A stretch of 56,365 nucleotides of DNA from Egicoccus sp. AB-alg2 (GTDB lineage Bacteria; Actinomycetota; Nitriliruptoria; Nitriliruptorales; Nitriliruptoraceae), in NCBI RefSeq assembly GCF_041821065.1, contig NZ_JBGUAX010000015.1, forward strand, positions 1 to 56,365, read 5' to 3'. The notes under the pieces are model-generated. The model saw nothing but the letters and a program-made list of their open reading frames with translations. It was not told the DNA's origin and did not search any database. Positions 16,037 through 22,624 of the stretch are shown one piece after another (position 1 is the stretch's first letter; every line of letters starts with the position of its first letter). A program made the translations under genes and the position numbers.

Positions 16037-16887
16037 CCCTTCCGTGGGGCGCGGATACCCCGGAACTCCCAGTCTCCCCCGAGCGCGGTCGAGCGCACCT
16101 CCTCGGACTCGGTCGGTTGGGCGCCCACCTCGTCGCGGATGGCCGTCGGGCCGGTGACGATGCGGTTGCGCAGCGTGCCCAGGCCCTCGACCTCGACCTC
16201 GACGACGTCGCCCGGCTGCACCGGTCGGGAGTTGGCGGGCGTTCCCGACAGCACGACGTCGCCGGGCTCGAGGGTGATGGTGCGGGCCAGATCGGCCACG
16301 AGGTAGGCCATGTCCCACTCCATCTCCGCGGTGTTGCCGTCCTGCTTGACCTCGCCGTTGACGAGGGTGCGGATGCGCATCCCGTCGCGCGGGTCCCAGG
16401 CGTCGGCGCTCACCATCCCCGGCCCCAGCGGACACAGCGTGTCGGAGCCCTTCACACGCAGCATCGAGCCGGCGTCGGTGTCGCGGAAGTCGTGCAGGCC
16501 GTAGTCGTTGGCCACCGTGTAGCCGGCGATGTGGTCCCAGGCCTGCGCCTGGGTGACGTTGCGGGTGTGCCGGCCGATGACGATGCCGATCTCGCCCTCG
16601 TAGTTGAGCCACTGGCAGCGCTCGGGACGCACCACGTCACCCTCGTGGCCGTTGAGCGCGGACACCGGCTTGTGGAAGTAGGTGGGCGCCGGCGGCAGGG
16701 TCGTGCCGAACTCCTCGACGCGTGAGCGGTAGTTGAGGTGCACGCACAGGATCTTGGACGGCAGGACCGGGGGCAGGTGCACGGCTTGCGCGACCGGGAC
16801 GCGACGGCCGTCGCCGGCGACCAACTCGTCGCCCTCGCGCACCACCGTCGTGGCCGCGCCCGCCAGCAGGATCCGCCGTGTCTCCAT
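16033..16887 (-). CDS. Fumarylacetoacetase-family (HpaG-like) isomerase/decarboxylase
   Basis: 284 residues. The C-terminal FAH-fold domain has metal ligands in YEGEIGIVIG and NDYGLHDFRD, the catalytic loop LRVKGSDTLCPLGP, and the closing GDVVLSGTPA followed by GDVVEVEVEGLG. It resembles the C-terminal half of HpaG, which decarboxylates and isomerises 5-oxopent-3-ene-1,2,5-tricarboxylate and 2-hydroxyhepta-2,4-dienedioate in homoprotocatechuate degradation. FAH-family substrates vary, so other 2-oxo acids are possible. ATG 16887 is preferred; GTG 16899 adds four residues. Transcribed from operator copy 2. Confidence 0.85.
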   Translation of the reverse strand: METRRILLAGAATTVVREGDELVAGDGRRVPVAQAVHLPPVLPSKILCVHLNYRSRVEEFGTTLPPAPTYFHKPVSALNGHEGDVVRPERCQWLNYEGEIGIVIGRHTRNVTQAQAWDHIAGYTVANDYGLHDFRDTDAGSMLRVKGSDTLCPLGPGMVSADAWDPRDGMRIRTLVNGEVKQDGNTAEMEWDMAYLVADLARTITLEPGDVVLSGTPANSRPVQPGDVVEVEVEGLGTLRNRIVTGPTAIRDEVGAQPTESEEVRSTALGGDWEFRGIRAPRKG

Positions 16888-16914
16888 GTTCCTCGCCACT
16901 CCCGTCGCTCGTGT

Positions 16915-16933
16915 CGTTCGGCTCCGAACGGTA
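16915..16933 (-). promoter_or_regulatory. Operator copy 2 with overlapping -10 for the HpaG-like operon
   Basis: CGTTCGGCTCCGAACG (16915-16930) is a perfect 16-bp palindrome. On the minus strand TACCGT (16933-16928) forms a -10 that runs into the palindrome. This is the same register as TATCGT at copy 3, which suggests repression by direct promoter occlusion. Confidence 0.65.
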
Positions 16934-16972
16934 GTCGGCCGTCGGGGGGTCGCGCCCGACCGCGCGTTCGTC

Positions 16973-16991
16973 TATCGTTCGGGACCGAACG
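16973..16991 (+). promoter_or_regulatory. Operator copy 3 with overlapping -10 for the dioxygenase operon
   Basis: CGTTCGGGACCGAACG (16976-16991) is a perfect 16-bp palindrome. TATCGT (16973-16978) is a -10 candidate overlapping its left arm. Copies 2 and 3 are 61 bp apart, about six helical turns, in the 150-bp divergent gap. Confidence 0.65.
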
Positions 16992-17051
16992 GTTGGCTCG
17001 GGCACGCGTGCCCTCGGCCGGCCGGAACCGCACGCGGGTGAGGGAGCACAC

Positions 17052-17852
17052 GTGGCCGAGTTGCAGGGATTCGTCTTTCCGCGCACGGCGACCGGGCGGT
17101 CGTCGATCCTGCCGGCGCCGCCCTGGCACTACAGCGGCGACCTGCTGACGATCGAGTACCGCACCGATCCGGAGCGGGTGATCGAACTGCTGCCCGACCC
17201 GATCGAACCCGCCGACGACCCCGGCGCGGTCGCGCTGGTGTGGGCGGACTGGCAGTCGTGCTCCGACACCTTCGACGAGCTGCTCGACCCGGTCCGGGCG
17301 CAGTACAAGGAGGTGTTCTTCGTCGTCCGCGGTCGCTACCAGGGCGAGCACGTCTCGCGCTGCGTCTACATCTGGGTCGACAAGGACTACGCGCTCGTGC
17401 GCGGGCACTACCAGGGCTATCCGAAGAAGCTCGGGTCCATCCACCTCACGCGGCCGGTCGCCTACGGCAAGGCCGGCCCCCGGCTGGAACCAGGCGGCCG
17501 CTTCGGCGCCACCCTGGCCGCCTACGACCGCCGGCTGGCCGAGGCGCGCTTCACCATCACCGGTACCGCGGACCAGGGCGGCTTCGTGAACAGCCACGCG
17601 ATGCTGCACACCCGGTTCCTGCCGGCCATCGAGGGCGCGCAGGCACCGCCGTCGTTGCACGAACTGGTCACGATGAAGACCGTGGACGTCGACGCCGGAC
17701 CGGTGTACGTGGGCGACGCGGACCTGACGCTGTTCGATGTGCCCGGCGAGGAGTTCGGGCGGCTCGCGCCGCGCGAGATGATCGGTGCGTACTACCGGCA
17801 GGTCGGGGCGACGTTCGTCGGCGGGACCACGGTCCACTCCTACGACGACTGA
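17052..17852 (+). CDS. Acetoacetate decarboxylase-like superfamily protein
   Basis: 266 residues of the acetoacetate decarboxylase (ADC) fold. The adjacent active-site lysines, of which one forms the Schiff base in true ADC, are kept as Lys125-Lys126 in GYPKKLGS. Many ADC-like proteins in catabolic clusters are not acetoacetate decarboxylases but act on other oxo acids. Position directly upstream of a homoprotocatechuate dioxygenase suggests processing of a ring-cleavage product. No hydratase (HpaH) or aldolase (HpaI) is present in the window. GTG start with AGGGAG upstream, first gene under operator copy 3. Confidence 0.8.
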   Translation: MAELQGFVFPRTATGRSSILPAPPWHYSGDLLTIEYRTDPERVIELLPDPIEPADDPGAVALVWADWQSCSDTFDELLDPVRAQYKEVFFVVRGRYQGEHVSRCVYIWVDKDYALVRGHYQGYPKKLGSIHLTRPVAYGKAGPRLEPGGRFGATLAAYDRRLAEARFTITGTADQGGFVNSHAMLHTRFLPAIEGAQAPPSLHELVTMKTVDVDAGPVYVGDADLTLFDVPGEEFGRLAPREMIGAYYRQVGATFVGGTTVHSYDD

Positions 17853-17858
17853 ACACCC

Positions 17859-17910
17859 GACGAGCCGGCCAGGACGAGCCGGCCAGGACGAGCCGGCCAC
17901 GACGAGCCGC
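17859..17910. repeat. 14-bp tandem repeat, 3.7 copies
   Basis: GACGAGCCGGCCAG repeats at 17859-17872 and 17873-17886, with a one-base variant at 17887-17900 and a partial copy at 17901-17910. It lies in the 140-bp gap between the ADC-like gene and the dioxygenase gene. GCCGGC within each unit is self-complementary, so the transcript could fold here. Confidence 0.75.
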
Positions 17911-17992
17911 TGACAGCGACCCAGCGACACGACCAGAGCAAGCCGCGGCGCCGGCAGGCCGGCGACCGTCACCGAGCAGGGAGGAGCAAGCC

Positions 17993-18868
17993 ATGGGTGA
18001 GATCGTCGGAGCGGGCCTGATCTCGCACGCGCCCACCATCATGTTCGACGAGCCGACGCGCCGCGAACTCAACGAGGGCCAGGAGATCTCCCTCGTCCCC
18101 GGGCTCGTGCGGCTGCGCAAGGAGATCCTGGACGAGCTGCAGCCCGACACCATCGTGATCCTCGACACCCACTGGTTCACGACCGTCGAGCACGTCGTGT
18201 CGGCACACGAGCACCGTGAGGGCAAGATGACCTCGTCGGAGCTGCCGCGGGGCATGAAGCAGGTGCCCTACGACTACGACGGCGACCGGGAACTGGCGCT
18301 GCTCATCGAGAAGCACGGCAACGCGCTCGGGACGCCGACCACCGCAATAGACGACCCGTACCTGCCCGTCTACTACGCCACCGTCAACCTGGTCCACTAC
18401 CTGCACCAGGGCGAGAAGGTCGTGTCGATCTCGATCGTGCAGACCGGCGACGACGACGACTTCCTCACCTTGGGCCGGGCCATCGGCGAGGCCGTCGCCG
18501 CCAGCGACCGACGCGCGGTCGTGCTCGCCAGCGGCGGGATGAGCCACACCTTCCACCGGCTCAAGAACCTGCCCGAGCACGAGGCCAGCGACCCCGCCCA
18601 CATCATCACCCCGGAGGCGCGCGCGGCGGACGAGGAGCGGATCGCCTGGATGGAGGCCGGTGACCACGCGCGGATCATCGACGAGATGGACGCCTACCAC
18701 CCCCACAACCCCGAGGGCGGCTTCGGTCACTACCTGGCGATGGCGGCGGCGATCGGCGGACGCGACTGCCGGGCGCCGGGCCGCAAGCTGTCCGACTACG
18801 AGAACGCCACCGGCACCGGCCAGGTCCACGTCTGGTTCGACCGCCCGGAAGGCGGCTGGACGGCCTGA
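17993..18868 (+). CDS. hpaD: Class III extradiol dioxygenase, homoprotocatechuate 2,3-dioxygenase type
   Basis: 291 residues of the LigB superfamily. The first metal ligand is His12 (ISHAPT) and the second His60 in VILDTHWF. The block GKMTSSELPRGMKQVPYDYD, the region VLASGGMSHTFH, and the C-terminal GTGQVHVWF closely follow the E. coli HpcB/HpaD pattern. The enzyme opens 3,4-dihydroxyphenylacetate next to its diol using Fe(II) and O2. A related catechol substrate cannot be excluded. AGGGAGGAG precedes ATG 17993 by 6 nt. Second gene of the operon under operator copy 3, followed by a strong hairpin. Confidence 0.88.
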   Translation: MGEIVGAGLISHAPTIMFDEPTRRELNEGQEISLVPGLVRLRKEILDELQPDTIVILDTHWFTTVEHVVSAHEHREGKMTSSELPRGMKQVPYDYDGDRELALLIEKHGNALGTPTTAIDDPYLPVYYATVNLVHYLHQGEKVVSISIVQTGDDDDFLTLGRAIGEAVAASDRRAVVLASGGMSHTFHRLKNLPEHEASDPAHIITPEARAADEERIAWMEAGDHARIIDEMDAYHPHNPEGGFGHYLAMAAAIGGRDCRAPGRKLSDYENATGTGQVHVWFDRPEGGWTA

Positions 18869-18930
18869 CCACCCCGCCACCGCGCGTGTGCCACCTGGCG
18901 GGTGCGTGCGCGCGGACGCTGGCCACCTGC

Positions 18931-18966
18931 ACGAAGCCAAGCGCCCACCGGTGCGCTTGGCTTCGT
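18931..18966 (+). terminator. 14-bp perfect hairpin after the dioxygenase gene
   Basis: ACGAAGCCAAGCGC (18931-18944) pairs fully with 18953-18966 around the loop CCACCGGT. There is no T-run. It stands between the dioxygenase stop and the aminotransferase start, so the downstream pair probably has its own promoter or depends on readthrough. Confidence 0.8.
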
Positions 18967-19024
18967 CATCGGGCGAGCGACACGACGCCGACCGGCCACG
19001 GGCGGGCGGCCCCTGGAGAGCAGC

Positions 19025-20299
19025 ATGGACTCGCATCTCGCGGACGTCTGGTTCGAGCTGACCGACCTGCAGGTCGTCAGCGGGTCGGGCGCGACGATCA
19101 CCACCGCCGACGGCGTCGACTACCTCGACCTCACCTCCGGGATCGGCGTGGTCAACACCGGCCACTGCCACCCGGCCGTCGTCGAGGCGGTGCGCGAGCA
19201 GGCCGGCCGGTTCCTGCACGCGCAGGTCAACTGCTACCGCCACGACAAGCTCGAGCCGCTGGCCGCCCGGCTCGCCGAGGTGACCCCGACCGGCATCGAG
19301 CGCTTCTTCCTCGCCAACTCGGGCGCCGAGGCGACCGAGGCGGCGGTGAAGCTCGCCAAGCAGGCCACCGGCAAGCCCAACGTGATCGTCTTCCAGGGCA
19401 GCTTCCACGGCCGCTCGCACCTGACGATGGCGATGACCACGTCCAAGGCGGTGTACCGGGCCGGCCACGCACCGCTGCCCTCGGGCGTGCTGGTGGCGCC
19501 GTTCCCGTACACGTTCGTGACCGGCGAGGACGAGGACGCGTCGGTCGCCCGCTGCCTGCGCGAGTTCGACCTGCTGCTGAAGACCCAGACGGCGCCCTCG
19601 GAGGTCGCCGCGGTCGTCATCGAGCCCGTGCTCGGCGAGGGCGGCTACGTCCCGGCGCCGCGGGCGTTCCTCGAGGGCCTGGCCGAGCGCTGCCGGCAGC
19701 ACGGGTTGCTGTTCGTCGCCGACGAGGTCCAGACCGGCTTCGGCCGCACCGGCGCGTTGTTCGCCATCGAGCACACCGACGTCCAGCCCGACGTGCTGAT
19801 CATGGCCAAGGGGATCGCCTCCGGCTTCCCGCTCTCGGCGATCGGCGCGTCGGCCGAGACGATGGCGGGCTGGCCCGTCGGCTCGCACGGCGGCACCTAC
19901 GGCGGCAACCCGATGGGCTGCGCCGCGGCGCTGGCCACCATCGACGTGCTGAGCGCACCCGGCTTCCTCGACGCCGTCCAGGTCCGGGGTCGGCAGTTCC
20001 TCGACGGCCTCGAGGAGTTGCGGGCCCGGCACCCGGCGATCGCGGAGAACCGCGGCGTCGGACTGATGCTGGCGACCGAGATCGTCGACCACGCCGGACG
20101 GCCCGATCCGGTGCGGACCGCTGCCCTGTTGTCGCACCTGCTGCGCCGGGAACGCGTGGTCGTCATGAGTTGTGGGCCGTTCGGGTCCACCGTGCGGTGG
20201 ATCCCACCCCTGATCGTCGGCGAGGATCAGGTCGCCGACGCGATCGCCGCGTTCGATCGCGCGCTCACGGCCACCGAGGACGTGGAGGACGTCGCATGA
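19025..20299 (+). CDS. Class III omega-aminotransferase (GABA-transaminase-like)
   Basis: 424 residues, PLP-dependent. Lys262 in MAKGIASGFP binds the cofactor, Asp in VADEVQTGFGRTG contacts its nitrogen, and the NSGAEATEAAVK and FHGRSH motifs bind the phosphate. The family moves amino groups from omega-amino acids or amines to an oxo acid, giving an aldehyde. Four-base overlap (ATGA) with the following aldehyde dehydrogenase implies an amine-to-aldehyde-to-acid pair. If the decarboxylase at 5607 makes an aromatic amine, this enzyme could deaminate it. GGAGAG precedes ATG 19025. Confidence 0.9.
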   Translation: MDSHLADVWFELTDLQVVSGSGATITTADGVDYLDLTSGIGVVNTGHCHPAVVEAVREQAGRFLHAQVNCYRHDKLEPLAARLAEVTPTGIERFFLANSGAEATEAAVKLAKQATGKPNVIVFQGSFHGRSHLTMAMTTSKAVYRAGHAPLPSGVLVAPFPYTFVTGEDEDASVARCLREFDLLLKTQTAPSEVAAVVIEPVLGEGGYVPAPRAFLEGLAERCRQHGLLFVADEVQTGFGRTGALFAIEHTDVQPDVLIMAKGIASGFPLSAIGASAETMAGWPVGSHGGTYGGNPMGCAAALATIDVLSAPGFLDAVQVRGRQFLDGLEELRARHPAIAENRGVGLMLATEIVDHAGRPDPVRTAALLSHLLRRERVVVMSCGPFGSTVRWIPPLIVGEDQVADAIAAFDRALTATEDVEDVA

Positions 20300-21723
20300 G
20301 CCAGACCCCGGTCCGCATCGACGGCGAGTCCGTCACCACGGATGAGTCGATGGAGATCTACGCCCCCTACGACGGCAAGCTCGTCGGCGAGGTGCCCGCC
20401 TGCGGCGCCGAGCACGTCGACCGCGCCGTCGCCGCCGCCACCCGGGCCCTGCGCGAGGAGCGGCTGCCGGCATGGCGCCGTGCGGAGATCCTCGACCGCG
20501 CGGCGGAACAGCTCGCCGACGACGAGGTCGCCGAGGACTTCGCGCGCACCATCGCCCTGGAGGCGGCCAAGCCGATCAACACCGCCCGCGTCGAGGTGTC
20601 GCGGGCCGTGTCGACCTTCCGGTTCTCCGCCGCCGTGTGCCGCACCGTCGCCGGCGAGGTCCTGAACCTCGACGCCTCGCAGGCCGGGGAGGGCCGGCTG
20701 GGGTTCGGGCTGCGGATGCCGATCGGCGTCGTCGGCGCGATCACGCCGTTCAACTTCCCGCTCAACCTCGTCGCCCACAAGCTCGCGCCCGCCATCGCCG
20801 CCGGCTGCCCGGTCGTGCTCAAGCCCGCCCACCAGACACCGCTCACCGGCATCAAGCTCGCCGAACTGCTGATCGACCGCTGCGGGCTGCCCGCGTCGTG
20901 GCTGCACGTCGTGACCGGACACGGCTCGGAGGTCGGCGCCGCGCTGGTCGACCACGACGACGTGGCCATGATCACCTTCACCGGCTCCCCGCCGGTCGGC
21001 TGGGGCATCCGCGCGTCCGCGCCGCGCAAGAAGGTGTCGCTGGAGCTCGGCAACAACTCGCCGGTCATCATCCAGCCCGATGGCGACTGGCAGGGCGCGG
21101 CGAAGAAGATCGCGGCCGCCGGCAACAGCCACGCCGGGCAGTCGTGCATCTCGGTGCAGCGGGTGTTCGTGCACCGTGACGTCGCCGACGACTTCACCGC
21201 CGCGCTGGTGGAGGCGGTCGAGGCGCTCGTGGTCGGTGACCCGCTCGACGACGCGACCCAGGTCTCCACGCTGATCGACGAGGAGAACCGCGACCGCGTC
21301 GCCGGCTGGATCGACGAGGCCGTCGCCGCCGGTGCGACCGTGGCCACCGGCGGCAAGGTCGACGACGCCGGCGTGCTGCAGCCCACCGTGCTCACCGACG
21401 TCAGCGGCGACATGAAGGTCTGCGCCGAGGAGGTCTTCGGGCCGGTGGTCGGCGTCGCGACCTACGACGACGTCGAGGAGGCGTTGCGAGCGGCCAACGA
21501 CACCAAGTACGGCCTGCACGCCGGCATCTTCACGCAGGACCTCGCGGTCGCCAGGCGCGCCATCGAGGAACTCGACTTCGGCGGCGTGGTCGTCAACGAC
21601 GTGCCGACCTGGCGTGCCGACCAGATGCCCTACGGCGGCCTGCGCGACTCGGGGAACACCCGCGAGGGTCCGCTCTACAGCGTCCTGGAGATGACCGAGC
21701 TGCGGTCGGCCGTGTTCTCCTGA
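20296..21723 (+). CDS. Aldehyde dehydrogenase
   Basis: 475 residues. Cys284 in AGQSCISV and Glu250 in LELGNNSP are the catalytic pair. Note Asn instead of the usual second Gly in the Glu motif. PFNFPLN, FTGSPPVG and MPYGGLRDSGNTREG are family landmarks, closest in feel to lactaldehyde/short aldehyde dehydrogenases that end in EMTE-R. Translationally coupled to the aminotransferase, it should oxidise that enzyme's aldehyde product, for instance an arylacetaldehyde, to the acid. Substrate unproven. Confidence 0.88.
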   Translation: MSQTPVRIDGESVTTDESMEIYAPYDGKLVGEVPACGAEHVDRAVAAATRALREERLPAWRRAEILDRAAEQLADDEVAEDFARTIALEAAKPINTARVEVSRAVSTFRFSAAVCRTVAGEVLNLDASQAGEGRLGFGLRMPIGVVGAITPFNFPLNLVAHKLAPAIAAGCPVVLKPAHQTPLTGIKLAELLIDRCGLPASWLHVVTGHGSEVGAALVDHDDVAMITFTGSPPVGWGIRASAPRKKVSLELGNNSPVIIQPDGDWQGAAKKIAAAGNSHAGQSCISVQRVFVHRDVADDFTAALVEAVEALVVGDPLDDATQVSTLIDEENRDRVAGWIDEAVAAGATVATGGKVDDAGVLQPTVLTDVSGDMKVCAEEVFGPVVGVATYDDVEEALRAANDTKYGLHAGIFTQDLAVARRAIEELDFGGVVVNDVPTWRADQMPYGGLRDSGNTREGPLYSVLEMTELRSAVFS

Positions 21724-21792
21724 ACCTGTCACCGCCCGGGTGGCCGGTCGCGTCCAGGCGAGAGCGTGCACCGGTCGCCCGGCGCACGGGGG

Positions 21793-22332
21793 TCAGGGGA
21801 GCTGCCCGCACCAGGCCAGGGCGCGGCGGACGATGCGGCCGTGCCCCTCGGACATCTCCTCGGCGATGTGCGGGCTGACGGCCTCGCGCGGCGAGAGCCA
21901 GGCGAGGTCCAGCGCGTCCTGCGGCGGCCGGCACTCGCCGTCGCAGGGCACGACGTAGCCCAGCGCCACGGCGTGCTGGCGCGGGTCGTGGAACCCGCGG
22001 CCCTCCTCGGGGAAGTACTCCGCGACGGTGAAGGGCGCGATCCCGGGCGGCAGCTGCGGTGCCGCCTCGGCGCCGAGATCCTTGGTCAGGTGGCGCCAGA
22101 GCGCGTCGCGCAACGTCTCGCCGTACATGACGCGGCCCGACACCACCGCGCGCGAGACGCTGGCGTCGGGCTGTGCTCGGAGGAGCAGCCCGACCTTCTC
22201 CACGCGGCCGAGGTGGTCGACGCGGACCGGGACAGCCTCGACGTACACCATCGGTACCTGGCGTCGGACCTCGTGCAGGGCGTCCTCGTCGAGCCAGGAC
22301 GGGTGGGTCTCCGTGAGGTCGGACGTCGACAT
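21793..22332 (-). CDS. DUF4916 Nudix-fold protein
   Basis: 179 residues matching an actinobacterial family related to Nudix hydrolases. Key stretches are VSGRVMYGETLRDALWRHL, PFTVAEYFPEEG, FHDPRQHAVALGYVVPCDG and QDALDLAWLSP. The canonical Nudix box with its paired glutamates is not evident, so pyrophosphohydrolase activity is doubtful. Convergent with the aldehyde dehydrogenase and single in its transcript. Function unknown. ATG start. Confidence 0.82.
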   Translation of the reverse strand: MSTSDLTETHPSWLDEDALHEVRRQVPMVYVEAVPVRVDHLGRVEKVGLLLRAQPDASVSRAVVSGRVMYGETLRDALWRHLTKDLGAEAAPQLPPGIAPFTVAEYFPEEGRGFHDPRQHAVALGYVVPCDGECRPPQDALDLAWLSPREAVSPHIAEEMSEGHGRIVRRALAWCGQLP

Positions 22333-22624
22333 GGTTCGCGGCTCCGGGGGTCGGTGGCGCGCAGTGTTCCACCCGCGACGCTCTCACGTGTCGAAGCTGC
22401 GGCCGGCGAACGGCGACGATGGTGCATCCGACTGCACGAAGCGGACCGGTCGGACAGCGCCCGGCCGTCGGCACCGCCACGGCAGCGCGGACGTGTGTCC
22501 CGGGCGACCGGGGTCCGCCCGGACGTGGCGGCTCGGCGGCATCCCCACGGGCCGCGTCACGGTGGCGCTCGTGCCCTGCGGGCCCTGTCGACGAGGGGCC
22601 CCCGCGACCGGAGGAAGACACACC

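Noticed and set aside
22333-22624. Possible small RNA or riboswitch in the 292-bp gap before the FAS1 lipoprotein
   Set aside because: Only a 5-bp GTGCA/TGCAC hairpin is visible, below what could be called.
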